Source: Chaetorhynchus papuensis (Eukaryota > Chordata > Aves > Passeriformes > Rhipiduridae). Taken from it: a stretch of DNA of 64,000 bases. Shown one piece after another: positions 12,376-26,212 of the stretch; the stretch's first letter is position 1; each line of letters starts with the position of its first letter. The DNA lies in NCBI GenBank assembly GCA_013396525.1, contig VWYX01000082.1, positions 34,353-98,352 on the forward strand, given 5' to 3'. The position numbers were made by a program, and so were the translations under genes. The notes beneath the pieces are model-generated. The model saw only the letters and a program-made list of their open reading frames with translations. It was not told where the DNA came from and searched no databases.

Positions 12376-15300
12376 GGCAGATTTTCATTCCTGTAATATT
12401 AGCAAATCATATACTCTAAGACAGCTAGTGATCTGTGCCTTCAAATTTCAAACTAAAGCAGATTTCCCAGCTGGAGCACCAGTCTTGAAAGCTGTGTCTG
12501 CAAGACTGGTGTGTTCTTAGTGTACTTGTTTGCTGTGGCCCCAAGGACCTGATAAAAAGATTCGTACCTTACAGGAATCCTAATTTTCTTGGAAGACAGA
12601 GTCCAACACACCCATATTTAGCTGTGTTTTGACTGCTTTCTCCCATCCCATAATGCCCAAATTGTGCCAGCTGAAGGACAATCTGAAAATAGCAATAGCT
12701 GTAAACTCTGCTTTCTGGCTTCTTTCTTCAAAAGAAACCTCATCAGATGCTGTGCAAGGACAGCTTTTCTCACCAGCTTTGGGGTTGGAATTCCATAATT
12801 TCTTGCATATGTAAATGCTAAGCTTCTAAAGAAGAGCATTGTTAATGCTGTCACTCAAGGATTTCAGAGCAACAGAGCTCAGCTCAGAAAAATCAGTACT
12901 TAACAATCTGAAGTGCTTGAACTAGAAATGACTGCTGGGCTGGTTTCCACCTTACCCTGGCACCATCCAAATACAAAAATGACTCATATGCAAGCCAGGA
13001 AAGCAAGAGAGCCCACGAAAATGTAGAAGACAAAATTCTCTTTGGGTCCCCTTTTCTGAGAATGTGCTCTTTTCAACATTAGCAATACTCAGCATTTAAA
13101 AATGCTACTAAACACAAAGATCTACTTCTGCATGCATTTGAACACATACAGACTTACTGAGCTAAAGACTGCTCCCAAAATACGACTGGCCTAAAAAAAT
13201 CAGATACTCATATTTGGACAATTTCTATCCCCTTTTGCAAGCATCCAACTCAGTGAGGAGACAGCACATCCGGCAGCTTTGATAGCAAGGTGATTTGTTA
13301 CACTCACAAATGTTTATGTGCAAAAGAAGTGGATAGATTAACCACTTTGTGATGGGATACAGATCTGTTCCCCTCCATATGTGCGCTGAATCTGGTTCAG
13401 GCTGTCTGGAGCTGAGCTGTGGGTGGCTGTCTGATGGGAAAAGCTGAGGCAGTTTTATTTGAAGTTCTGATAACAAACACATTTTTTAGAAGTAGCAAGT
13501 CATCTTCTCTGGACCTATTGGCTGGCTATGCTAGGAGTTGCTCTGCACAGGGATGCAGAGTGGAGTGAGATGAGAGAGAGACAGTGAAGGGATATTTCTG
13601 AATCCCAGCGAAAAAAGCCCAACAACAGGTGGCTTAATAAGGCATCTGCTTTGATAAGACAGAATAAGAAGAGGATTATAGGTAGTGAGAAGCAGCTTAC
13701 ATCCCCTCAGATGCTGCTGGGCACCCCATGTTTGTGCAGCATCAGAGGGGGCCCTGTAGGTTTTCCCTTGGCTACAGCAGATCTTGTCCATGGGGAGAAA
13801 CTCTCCTTTTCTGTCATTCACAGTCACGTATAACTTCCTTATGAGCAAACAATTCTGGGAATAATGATAAAATTACTTAGCTGCATTATGGATTCTGTCT
13901 ATCCTGCTGCTATCAAGCTTTCCCTGGTGGGTAAGTGATTATTGATATGACAGAAAAATTCTTATTTTTTTATTCCAGAGCTGTACCACAGCACTGTTAG
14001 ACACTCTGAAACACAATGTCATGTCCCATGGTAGAAAAAAAAGGGTGTTGTTGTTGTTGAAGATGTAGTTGCTAAACACTGTCAGCAATAAATATGTGTC
14101 TTTTCTATTTCAGGTAAACTCCAACTAATTTCTAGTTAGCTGGCTGGGAATCTTGTGCTTGAATTTGTAAGAAAAAAACAGAGTTCTTATTACATTCCAG
14201 GAACAATTTACGTACTAAGTAAAAGACAATAATAATTTTTAATTCTGACAGACACACTAGGGGTAATAACATGAGAGTTTTGTAATTAAATTACAAATCC
14301 TGCAACTAAAGGCCTTATTTGAGGAGAGGAGTTGTATTAGACATCTTCCAAATCAATTTTTTATATAAAAAAATGACTGGGAATAGCAAATGTCGAAATT
14401 ATCTGCTGAAATATAGTGCTGCAGCTTTGGGGTTCTGCAGGTTCTGAGTTTTTTCCTTTTTTTTTACAGAGCATGGACTGTAATCCTGAGAGGCCCAACA
14501 ATCTGGGTACAAGGGGTGATTTGCAGGGACGTCAAAGGCCTGCAAGTGAAGGTAGGGATGGAGAAGGCTGGCTGCTCTCTGAAGACAAAGAGCCTCAAGG
14601 GTCCTTGTGAAGAACAGGGAGGAGAGGAAGAATTTAAGTTGCACGGAGCTGGTCTAGTGAGGTACTGCATGGCCTCATTTTTCAGCACCTTCACAGGAGC
14701 CACTTTAAATTGGCATTAGGCTGCTCACTGCTGGGCACAGCAAGTTTACTGGGTCACTCATGCCACAGAGGAGTGGTTCACTACAATAATACTAGATTTC
14801 CTGTCAGGTTTTTGGCAAGAAATATGTGGTCTGTGGCAGAACTGACACATTCGAGTTTTTCTTACACCCTGTGATTCTTAGTAGTCATATTCTGTGAAGA
14901 ATCTGTTTCTTCCTTGCACAAGTAAAATTGTAAAGGTAAAGGAAAGGTAATGAGAACCCCTTCTTTCTCCCTTCTTACACTCCTTCTGTGAGCATGCCCC
15001 TTAATACTGTTAGGACACTCTGGATCATTTTCATAACAGAATTGCATGACATCTCCTCATATCTGTTATCTTAAAAGGCTAGGTCCCAGGCACGTTTATA
15101 GCCACTGTCTGTTACTCCCATGCTTAACTGAAAGAGCCACAGGGAGATACCAGAGTCTTCTTGAATACCAGCAAAAGCCCTCCCAGGCTCTTTGGAGAAG
15201 AAAGGATCTGAGCTGTCAAATGTTGCTGAGCTACACTATAAACTCCTTTGTAAAAACTGGTTTTGAGGTCACAGAGAGAAGGAGAAAACATGGATAAATG

Positions 15301-15515
15301 TATACCCTAGAAACTCTTTGAAGAGCCAGCTGGCAACATTTGTTGAGTTGTGCTTCAAGGCACTTGGTTGCCACTGTATTATCACCACTTGTTTTTGCAC
15401 CAGTGAAATAAGGTATGCTGCATACAAAACTGCTTTGCTAGAATTAGTTTCCCTCTTTTTTCCCAAGTTTCAGTCCTGCTGCAGATTGTACAGAGGAAGT
15501 ATATGGTTACCATAA
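12376..15515. other. Intergenic, nothing recognised
   Basis: Only short overlapping open frames on both strands (for example 13225-13848 minus and 14399-14719 both strands), none with a recognisable domain or convincing splice sites. Confidence 0.5.
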
Positions 15516-18500
15516 CATAAGAGTAGTTAAAAATATTGACAGTTAGTAAACTTATAAAGTTTGAGTTCTTTGAAAATACTCTTTGCTAGAGTTTTCAGAA
15601 CTTTCCCAAATCTTGTGACCGATATAACAAGAATCCCACTTAAAAGACAGTGAGAAGTGATTCAGAAAAAAACCTCAGCAAGATGCAGACTCCCTATTCC
15701 AAAATTATTTATTAATTAATTAGCTGCTGGAGCACTAAAAGGCTCTTTCAAAAGCTGTTATAGCTCCTGTTCAAACTCAATATGAGTTGAGAAATCATGA
15801 AGTTCTGCTTTAATTTTACCAGAAGAGTAATTTAGTAAGCCTTAAATTATTTCAGTGAGCCATGAGGAACATCATTCTGCTAAAAAATTTAAATATTTTA
15901 AAAGAAAATCTTTTTCTTCTCTTCCTTTTTCACAGATTATATAAATTCCAGGATTGGACTCGAATGTATTGAAGCTAAACAGCTGTTAGGTAGTTTGTGA
16001 TTGCTGTTTACTTATTTAACTTCTATGTCTACGAGAAATATGAAGCAAATCCAGACTTCATAATATGGAAACAGGAACATTGTGCCTCCTGGCAACAGTG
16101 CATGCAAATGATACAAACCTGCTGCCAAAGTACAATGATCATCTGCAGGTAATTTTTGTCTTCCTTTATAAATAAGAGAGATTAAGAGTTTATGAATGAT
16201 TACACGTTCAGATCACATACACCTTCTGTGATTCGAATGTGCAATAAAAAATTTAAATTAATTCACACTTGGGTGAACATACTGTATATAGGTAACTACT
16301 ATGGTATTTACTTAAAAATCATGGATTGCCTTCAACACATTTCTACTTTAATAGTAGACTGACTGTCAGGCCAATCAATAGTAATAAATAATCAATACTT
16401 TGAGAGTGTGAGAACTCTCTTGGGTTTTGCTACTGTATGCCACACTCAGCCTGGCTTGAAACACCAAATATGTACACAAATACAGACAAACTGATGCTGA
16501 TGCACCGTGTCCCTGGGCACCACTCCTTCAGGGCAGAAGGAGTTTCCAAAGCATTGTTTCCTCTTCTTCAAGCCCTGACATTGTTATGCTCTAATGCCAA
16601 GTGGTCAAACAACTAACAGACCTTCTACCCACACTATAGCTCTTATATTTTAAACTTTTCAGTGGTCATGACAGAATCCTCTGTTCAAATAAATTAATTT
16701 CCTCTATGAGCAGACCCAGCACCTTCAACTTGGAGAGCATCATCATCAGGTTACAAAAGTCCTCCCACCAGTAGCTTGGTTTAATTTCATTAAGCCTGGA
16801 TCTCATGTTTCTGGTCTTGATTTCCTAGACTTGCATCCAGTTGGATGGACACACAATAAGGTTAAACATTATTCAGCTACCAGCTTTGCATTAAGCTGAA
16901 GTTGCAAACCACAATTATTTAATTAGTGCTCAGAAAAATAACATGAGGTTTTTAATTGTACTCTAGATGCAAACTAATCCATTACTGAAGATAAGGAGTA
17001 TTGACTAAAGCAAGGCAAGATGACCAATTTTAAAACAGCATGTTGTAGTCCCTGAGATACATTAACATGCACTTCAGAAAATCATGGATAGCTTGTAATT
17101 ACAGGGATGTGCGGTTTTTTTCTCTCTCTGCCTGGTTTATCTAGAAAACAAATTGGTATTAATTTTATTTGAGAAGTTTACCTTATTTCACCCAGCCCAA
17201 CTTTAAAAAAAAAAATTTATAACAAAATGTAGAGACAGGTTAGTTTCCTCTGGTAGAGTTTAACAAGTTCTGAGGTGTGGGTCAGCTGAAGCAGCTAGTG
17301 GTCAAAAGAAAGGCACAAGGCCAAACAGCTACAGCGTGGCAGCCTCCCTGTAGTGTCTGGGGCTGAGCTTCACTGTGTTTGCCTTTAGGTGAACAAGCGT
17401 TTGACAGTGTACTACTGCCACAATCCTTTCAAACAAAAGGCTTTTTGAACAAATTACACAACCTTTGCCTTCAGGAAACTTGGGAGCTGAAGACGTGAAA
17501 CAAACTCTCTTTTGTATCCATTTCTTTTATTTCATGGCAAGTGTTTTTTAATACAGAAAAATTTGTGATGTACCTTTGCCTTGCCCGTTTGCATTCTATT
17601 TCCATCAATGCCTGCCACCTGTACAGATTGCACAATTAATAGTTTAGAAACCCCTAGTAGTCAATATTAATTAGGCACTTAAATTATTGTTCTAAAACAG
17701 CTTTTGTGATATGGAGGACATGTTTTTCTGTCACCTGCTCAATATTTATTTGAAGCATTTTAAACCACCTCAGGAATATTCAGTGCACGAAAACCTTTTT
17801 ATGTTTGAATGGATTAAATTTTCTAGTCCAAATTAAATCTATAAATTGCATTTACATAGTTCATTCTTCACAAGGGGGAATTTGCTTTGCATGCATATCT
17901 TTTAATGTACGCAAATGAAGATGAAAATACAACACACGATGCTAATTTGGACAAAGCCAAGCTTTTAGACCATTTCAACCCCTGGCTGATGATCTTTCTT
18001 TCAGTAGCTGTGTTTCACAATTATGCTGCATGTACATGTGTTCTCAAATAAAAAGGGTTGTGTTAAGTAAACTCAAGCAGACCTCACTTTGGCTCTTAGG
18101 GATATAATAAGGCTTCAAAAGCTATTATCAGTATTTTAGTTTTTAGCATAAATAGGAAAAGGCAACTGGGGATAAGCAATGTAATTGAACAGTATGTTAG
18201 GCACTACTGTCTTTCCTTGTCAGTTTGAAACATAAGCAAGGAAAACAAAGCCAAGGTCAAATACTAGTTAGTATTAGGCTTTGATTTAAAAAAACCAAAA
18301 AGCTTCCTTGAGTTAACCAAAGCACCTTACAGTCTTGCCCTATTTGAAATTGGTGGAGTTCATGTGGATAAATCCATCTGTCATTTTGAAGTCACAAATC
18401 CCACTACAATTTTGAAACCATGAAATGACTTGTACATTTGGAATGGTTGGTGTTTGCAATTTGTTTTGCAAAATAGAAAAGCATTCATATACCCTACTGC

Positions 18501-19299
18501 TTGGTTTTAGAAAACCTGCATTTTATCATACTAAAAAACAACAGAGCTCAGAAGTATAAAAGTATGGGCACTTGATGAGGTGTTTGATGGCCCAATCTTA
18601 ACTGATTTGTGTTCATTTAGATATACTTAAAAAATCAGACTTCCATTTTTTTTTCTTGTCAACCAGTCCTTTTTAGGTCAATGGAAACATTGAAATTAGC
18701 ATCTTCCTTCTGCCTTTAACATGTTTTTTCATTGATTAAGAAGAGAAACCAAACCCAAAAGTGCCTACAAGCACGTACCTGGCAGTCACATAAAATAATT
18801 GATGCCTGGACGTTGTTTGAGTGAATTTGAAACCAATATTTAAACCAACCCATATTTTTTTAAGTTTGTTGCCTCTGTCTCTTTCAGCACAACATATGTA
18901 CACAAATTGAACAATTTGAATAGAAAATTATGCCACTGTCTTACTGATTTATGTCCTATTAACTCACACAGACACATAAATAAAACTTAAGATTTATGTG
19001 GTCAAAAGTTCTTGAACCATAATTATTATTAGTATTATTATTTGTTATGTCAGCACACATTTCTAAAGCCTGAATACTCCTGCATTGCCTTGCTTCAGTG
19101 ACTGGTCAGCTTTCATTTATTAGTGCCACCTCATTACACGTAATTTCAGCTTTCATTCCAAAAACTCCCTAAATTATCATGTCCCTCTAAAATTAAGGCA
19201 AACTCATTCCAAATGTATAAAAGAAAACAAAATTAGACAAACAGTACAGTGAGGATACAGGCTAGTACTTTGGCACAAAATTTTCTGTCCTTGAGTGCC
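15516..19299. other. Long AT-rich stretch without open frames or recognised repeats
   Basis: About 3.8 kb with no open frame of 60 codons on either strand and no CR1 or LTR sequence that I can recognise. Stretches such as 17490-18110 are AT-rich but not simple repeats. It could hold conserved non-coding DNA; nothing in the sequence alone proves that. Confidence 0.4.
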
Positions 19300-19963
19300 C
19301 TAACACAACACCTCAAGGACCCATGTCACTGGGGCCCTGCTTGCAATGATGTTTTCCCATTGGTCCTCATGGGAAAGAGCTCTCATGTTTGAACACACGT
19401 TTCCACCTATGCCTGTGTAGGACCTCCAGTCAGCAGCTGTGTTCTCTTCTGGGTTTTGTCTTTCTTGGAAAACAGCCATGGAGACGACGCTGATAAAGTG
19501 TGCAGACATTGGCAGCTTGGGGTCACCTCAGAAAAGATGCTTTGTTAAACAGAAAGCACGTGTGCTTACTGCCTGTTAGATGCTGTTCAGCAATGTCTGC
19601 CTCATGTCAGAGCCTATGTCCTCCAGGGAACGACATGGTGCTTTCTGAATCTGGAGGAACTATTATCAGCAGAAAGCGCATTTCAGTTAAATTTTTTTTG
19701 AGCTGATCAGGACCAACTCACTGCACTCCAATCCCTCACCCTCTGTGGAATTGTTAGTAGCTCTAAGTGAGTGTGATATGGACTTTACTGGGCTTGGCCT
19801 TGTGGCTACTGCAGGACTTGCGTCATGACTTCTGGGAGGGACCAAAGCAGTTTTGCACGGCAATCCCCTTAGTCAGAGAAAATGTGATGGTGTCTCCCTT
19901 TTCAGCTAAGGAAAATCAGTCATGGAAATTTGCAGTGGAGATAATCAACAAAACTAAGAGTAC

Positions 19964-20511
19964 TGAGTCTGGTTGGGATAGAGTCCATTTTCTCGTAGCA
20001 GCTTGTACAGTGCTGTGTTCTAGATACCAATACAATACCGATGACACAGCTGTCTTGCTGAACAGTGTTTTCCCAGCATCCAGGGCTTCTCTGTTTCTCC
20101 CTCTGCCGCTCCAGGGGGCAGAGGGTAGGCTGGGGGTAGGCAGGGTGTTGAGAGGGGACGCAACAAGGCAGATGTGCTGAGTTACCAGGGAGATACTCCA
20201 CATCGTATCATGCTGTAGCAGCAATAAAACAAAGAGGAGGGGGATTAGAGATGTTGGCCATGTTTTGCTACAGAACTGGCTGGGCAACAGTCTGCCTGTG
20301 AGAGGTGGCGAGTGGTTTTGCACCACTTGTTTTGTTTCAATGTATTTCTTTCTTCTTCCACTCCTTCTTCACTAACTGAACTATTTTTGGCTGGATCCAA
20401 AAGATTTTTTGCCAGTACACTTCCTTTGCTACTCCCCCATTCCAGTGGAGGAGAGGGGAAAGTGAGAAAACAACTGTGTGATACTTAACTGCCTACCAGG
20501 CTTCACTCACA
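19964..20511 (+). mobile_element. ERV-L-type solo LTR, degraded
   Basis: Starts TGAGTCTGGTTGGGATAGAG, followed by the phrase ACAGTGCTGTGTTCTAGA, matching the start of a common avian ERV-L LTR group. An AATAAA lies at about 20224 and it ends TTAACTGCCTACCAGG...CTCACA, the usual 3' end in mutated form. No internal retroviral sequence is on either side, so it is a solo LTR. No target-site duplication is visible, in keeping with an old copy. Frames at 19767-20326 overlapping it are not genes. Confidence 0.75.
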
Positions 20512-21554
20512 TGATGGCAATTAATGTTTGATGGGCTGAAGTTTCTGTAATTACTGAGGAGAGTTCACTACTAACAGCATGAGTTATGAGAAATAATGTT
20601 AAACCAAACCTACTCACACTGAGTAATTTTATTCAAATCCTGCTTTTTTCTGTTAATTACATAGAAATTATCACATTTTTCTCACAAATAATTGCAATGT
20701 GAAGTGTATGATAGTTGTTGTTTTCAAAGACTTTAATGATTTTCATTACAATAATTTTAAAATAATGACCACAGAAAAGTCAAGGTAATTCCCCCCTCCC
20801 ACTTCTGAAAACATTTTCCCTGGTAATGGAAAAGACTGATATCTCACTGATGTTGCTGTGTAGAGGGTCCTAATTTGACAGACTGTAATGTCAAGTGGAG
20901 TGTCCTCACTGCAGAATCAAGCCAGAGCTTTGTCTAATCCAGTTGACCAGGCAGGTCACCCTTACACGTGTGTGAGGAGCAAGCCCTTGCTGGCGCTGGT
21001 GGCCACTGGCATTTGTAAATCAGACGTTTTGATGCTTTAATAAACACAGATGTTTTGTGGTTCCTCCATGCTAACTCATAAAAGAACATGCTTCTTCTTT
21101 GGACGTGATATGGGAGGCACCAGAGGCCTACCCACGTTTGGCTGACACCAGCTGCAACCTCACAGCAGCATGGAACACTTGCAAAGCTGAGCCCAAAACC
21201 TGGTGCAGGGTTTAATATCTAGCCTAGAGAGCAAGCTAGCACAGCTAGAGAGTCACAGTGAGGATGGGCAAGGTTTTAGCTGGTGAAGAGGAAGATTTAT
21301 GTCAACTGTGTAGTAAGTGCTCAGTTTAAGTCTATAGTAAATGTATATGCAGGTGCACTATGAGGTGTGAAGTTTTCCTGCTGTTCAGACAGAGAGAAGT
21401 GGACTTGGAAGTATATCTTGGTCAGAAAGTGTGAAGTGTCGTGAGCCCATTGTGTTGAAGTCTGGCTCTGGGGAAAGTGCAACATGGAGCTAACACACAG
21501 CACAGGGTATTCCAGCATGTCACAGGCCCTCATCAGAAAGATATGTAATCTCCC

Positions 21555-21887
21555 TCTACAGCTGCCTGAAAGGAGGGTGCAGCCAGGTGGGGGTCAGTCT
21601 CTTCTCCCAGGAAACCAGTGACAGGACAAGAGGACACAGTCTGAAGCTGCACCAGGGCAGGGGAAGTCTAGGTTGGACATTAGGAAGAAGTCCTTCACAG
21701 AGAGGGTGATTGGGTACTGGAATGGGCTGCCCAGGGAGGTGGTGGAGTCACCACCCCTGGAGGTGTTTGAGAAAGACTGGATGTGGCACTCAGTGCCATG
21801 GTCTGGGTGACAAGGTGGTGTTAGGTCATAGGTTGAACTCCATGATCTCAGACACCTCTTCTAACGCAGTTAATTCTGTGATTCTCT
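21555..21887 (+). repeat. CR1 LINE 3' end
   Basis: Classic CR1 3' region: GGTTGGACATTAGGAAGAAG, TGGGCTGCCCAGGGAGGTGG, TGGAGTCACC, then GTTGAACTCCATGATCTCAG and a terminal ATTCTGTGATTCT. 5'-truncated, plus strand. Confidence 0.9.
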
Positions 21888-22344
21888 CTTCCTCCTTCAT
21901 TCCTGTGTCGAAGGACTGTTTGACGGAGACTAGAGCTGTTCAAGCCCTTATTTAACAAGCTGTAACTAATAAGCACATCTTTTACATTTTTAGAGCTTAA
22001 AAATAGCCCATTGGATAAAAGCTGGTTACTGACAAAATCATGCTTTTGTTCAACTTGTGCTGTCTCCCAAACTTCACAGAAAACACAGGCTGTGCTCTGA
22101 ATGCCATTTGGTTCTCTGATCCCCCATGTCCCGCTGATGCACTCACTCTCTTTCTCTGTGCTGTAATATCAGATGGCTCCCACTCTCAGCAAAACTGCTG
22201 GCAGTCAGCCATTTGGAACAGACAGCCACAACATGCAAAGAGAGTCTTGCTCAGCTTAGTAAATGGATTTGACTGGACAAAGAGTGATCAGAAGCTGGAA
22301 TTTTCCTGGGAAGTGGAGTATTTTAAAGTGGTAATTTCCTCCCC

Positions 22345-22386
22345 CCGTCCTTTTTTTTTTATTTTTTTCTTTTTCTTATTTTTGCA
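22345..22386. repeat. T-rich low-complexity tract
   Basis: Pyrimidine run of CT and T blocks with few interruptions. It keeps the overlapping frames at 22040-22522 open and explains the lysine-rich antisense frame. Confidence 0.8.
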
Positions 22387-24109
22387 AGGTGCTATTTGTT
22401 TACTAATCTGTCTACTTCTTAGTCCCTTCTCTGTTTGCAAGTTCACAAAACAGAGCTTCACCTGCACCATGACTGTTACTAAATACTTATATTTCAGATG
22501 GAATGGTCCCCCTGACAAATAAATAAAAGGATGAGCGTTCAGTCTTACAGTTCTCGTAACAGGGAATGAACAGTGTCAGTATTAGTACTGGATGCAGCTT
22601 AGAGTAGTGTTTGAAAAAGAAGATCAGTGAGTATAAAAACACTGAACCCTCAGGAAATAGTTGGAGATTTGCTCTTTGTTCTGTGTAAGTTACATCCTGC
22701 AGAAAGGTTGCTGCAGGAGCAAAAGTACCACAAGTAAGTAAATTCACAAGGAAAAAATCAGTTCAGCATAGGGGCTGCAGAAACTATTGCTCCAGAAACC
22801 TCAGCTACAGATGTTAAAGGACCGTTTGTATTAGGGCGAAGCAAATATATTTGAGTGCAAAAGTGTGAATTTCCTCAACCTAATCACTAAGTTCAGTTTA
22901 AGAAACATCTGCAAGGTCATTTCTTTCATTTGCCGCATCTAGGGCTGACATTGCTCATCAACTGCTTTCTATTCCAGATATGTTAAATCATTCAAAGTAA
23001 AGAAATATGACCATGAAATAAATTATTTAAGCTGGATCTTCCAAGTCTCTCAGACTTCAAAAAAGGACTTTTGTGTTTGGGGTCTCTGGACCCAGTTACT
23101 CAAATTTTCAGCAGCAGTTTTCAAATCAAGAATTTAAACTAAAAAAATATTTTTTTTTCCTCCCTCTACATTTAATTTTTGGTTTTGTTTTTGGGGAGGT
23201 TTCAGCCATATAATTTTTTTTGTCAGTGGATCAGCTTTCATTTGAAAGCTTCCAATGAAACTTTTGGAGCTTGAATAACTGATTAGAAATGCCAAGTAAC
23301 TTGAAGCTGCATCTAAAATAGTAAGTGAAAGGAGCTGAGCATCAGAAAATAACATACGTATTGCATTGGTATAGTACATACATAATGAGAAAGGCCTAAT
23401 TAAAGGATTTTTGCTGAAATAATATTGTTCAAATATGTTACAAGCATTTCTTTTCACTACAACTTCTTTTCCTCACTCTGCTACTGTTGTATAATAACCC
23501 TGATCCAAAAACCTCAGCTCTCCATCTGACCCTGGTAAATCCCTTCTCCCCCTAAATCCCACAAATGAACCTCTTCAGTCTCTTCTTAGGTGTTGTGCAT
23601 GGACTGTGGACAACCACATCTGTGTTTTCTGTTCCAGTCCTGGTACTGCAGCCAAAGTACGGTGAATTGTTTGTGCTGCTTTCTGTTTGAAATTATGTTT
23701 CTGTAGCCCTGCATGTGGGAGAAAATAACACACCAAAGTATTACTAAAATTTTCAGGGCATTCTCAGGACTCTGGTCACGGGGATTTTTTAAGTGTTTCA
23801 AGTCCCTGAAATGCAGGTTGTTATAGAAATGCCAGCAATTACTGATCCATCTCAAATTGTGATTTGTGAAATGTAAAACCCCGGGACACATTATTGTGGT
23901 GGAGGGACAAATCTTCCATTTTACAGCTTTTAAGGATAAAAAATTGTCTCCAGTCCCAATGTAGAATATGCTGTACATTAGCACTTAAGAGAGCAGCACT
24001 GGAAAATAAACAGGCAATGAAAAATATCTGGAATGTACACTTAGAAAATAAAGCAACAATAATAAAACAAGGTCCATTTAAATTCAAGATAAAAAGAAAG
24101 TACTTGAAG

Positions 24110-24480
24110 CAAACAAAAAGATAAAGCCTTCAGGCAGGTCTGTGATGATATATACTTGAAAAATTACTACTCTGATGCACATAAAAATAAAATTAATGGA
24201 CTCCTTAACAGCCTCCAAGTGCCCCACATGCCTACATACACAAAGGGCTGATGTAGAAAATGCATTAGTTGAGGAGACTATTAATTCACTGAATTGTGGG
24301 AAAGCAGCTGGATAGGATGTTTTCCTATTTAAATTCTATAAAATCTTTAAAGAAACTCTGAGTTCCACTTCCTGTGCAACATTCACCATGGTCTTGAACA
24401 TGGTGACAACCAAAGACATTTGGCATGCTCTTGGTTGAGACTGCACATATCCAACATCCATTCATCTGCCCACAAAGGCA
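24110..24480 (+). pseudogene. Decayed L1/Tx1-like reverse transcriptase remnant
   Basis: Translation in two adjacent plus frames resembles the linker and N-terminal part of an L1-clade reverse transcriptase. The first frame has KNYYSDAHKNKINGLLNSL (about 24159-24215). After a frameshift near 24240, the second has ADVENALVEETINSLNCGK, AAG, a stop, then FKFYKIFKETL (about 24250-24350). The arrangement GKxxGxDxxxxxFYKxFKE is typical of L1 and Tx1 elements; CR1, the usual bird LINE, has a different motif here. Stops and the frameshift show an old dead copy. Recognition is by eye only, so the clade is tentative. Confidence 0.45.
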
Positions 24481-25620
24481 TTTCCAGAGGACTTAAATCT
24501 GTATTTCCTCATTGCTGAAAACCACAAGTAGATAAAATTTTTTTTTGCCGGAGATTATTTGTTTAATAAAAAACATATTTATATTATCCTCTATTAATCA
24601 GAGTGAGTAACAAGAATCATTACTCATGAAGTCTATAAAGGATTTGGTTGCAAAACCTTAGCTTTTAAACAGTGATAAAAGTCTTCTACATCCATATTAG
24701 CAAACTGCACTAGATTTTTCAAACTAAGTATTGCTCCTTAAATATACAGAGCCTGAAATTATTCAAAGCACCCTTTTCCTCCCATAAAATGCTAATTTGT
24801 CAAACCAAAAATTGTTAGTGAGGAAACAATCACTTCAACAAATTCTTGAGCTTGAAAAATGTTTGGAGAAGTTTCAGAACTATCAAAATAATCTGTCCAA
24901 GATGCAAAATTGAGTCTTTTTCTCTAGTGTGCAAAATACTAGTTATAGTGGCAGTTTTAATAGATTGTTGGAAGTATGCCAAAGAAATGCTTTTATGGAC
25001 CTAAATAAAATTCTCTCCAACTTGAAGGGCAGGGCATCCTGAGTGAACCATTTCACTGCGTTTCCCAGTTAACAGTTCAGAACGATATCCCTGTTACTCT
25101 GAGACAAGCAGCTTCTTCTGGCCTTCTTACTTATCAGCAAGAGACTGAAGGTTTCATCTACTTTGTGTAGGACAGAACTGGCCCAAGATTTTTTTAATCT
25201 GGATCATCTGCTATCATTTTGTCATTTTTTTCCTCACAGGGAAATGTACCGTACAAAGAGGCTTAATGCACAGGGGGAAAATCGTTATGTGTAATTGTAG
25301 CTTTCATTTGTTTTCCCCGGGTTTTGAATTATTTAATGTCCTAATCATTTCTTCACCAATTTTTGTTTCCACTTTGTCATCCTGGTCCTATAAATTCAGT
25401 GCTCCTACTCAGTTCTGCAACCTTTCTTTCACTCCCTCCACTTTGTTTCTTCACTCGCCCCTTTCTTTCAATCCCTGCCCAAATGGCTGCAGATCGTTCC
25501 GTTTCTTTGGCAAGCAGAACTAAAAATGAAAGCAAAAGCAAATTACAGTAACACAAATGAATTTGCCTTTGGAAATGATATCTACAGCTCACATTCTCAT
25601 ATTAGAGGGAAGAGGAAAGA

Positions 25621-26212
25621 TGTTGTGGTTTTAGGCCCAGCTGAGAAGTAAGCACCACACAGACACTTGCTCAACCTCCACTCTCTCTCCCTCACCCTCT
25701 CTCTGCAAATTGGAGAGGAGAATCAAGGTAAGATTTGTAGGCTGAGATAAGAACAGTTTGATAATTGAAAAGAAATTAAATAAATTGAAAGTAAAATACT
25801 GTAAAAATGGCAAAAAATAATAATGGTAGTAACAGGAGAAAAGCGATGCACAATGTAATTGCTCACTGCCCACTGAAGGATACCAGACCCTGCTCCCACA
25901 ACCAGATCAGCTGCCCTTCCAGGTAACTCCCTCCAGTTTATATACTGAGCATGGTGTTCTGTGGTATGGAATATCCCTTCAGTGAGTTCTGGCCACCTGT
26001 CCCAGCTGTGCTCCCTCCCAGTTTCTTTTGTGTATGTCCTAACTGGCAGAGCACGACACAAGAAAAAAAAGTCCTTGACTTGGGATAAGCACAACTTAGC
26101 AGAAAAGCAAAACACAGTGTGTTATCTACACCATTCTCATTCTGAATGCAAAACACAGCTCTGTAACAGGTGCGGGGAAGAAATTAACTCTATCCCAGCT
26201 GAAACCAAGACA
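25621..26212 (-). mobile_element. Solo LTR, copy 1 of a mosaic pair
   Basis: On the minus strand it begins TGTCTTGGTTTCAGCTGG at 26212 and ends CTAAAACCACAACA at 25621, so TG...CA termini and the start phrase of a common avian ERV-L LTR group. Length 592 bases. Its first 327 bases in LTR sense (25881-26207) match copy 2 (31894-32220) with only four substitutions and no gaps, while the rest is strongly diverged. The flanks AAAGA and GAAAA do not form a clean target-site duplication. No gag or pol lies next to it. Confidence 0.85.

Noticed and set aside
22040..22522. 160-codon plus frame with a cysteine-rich start
   Set aside because: Kept open in part by a T-rich low-complexity tract encoding a run of Phe; no domain or splice context.
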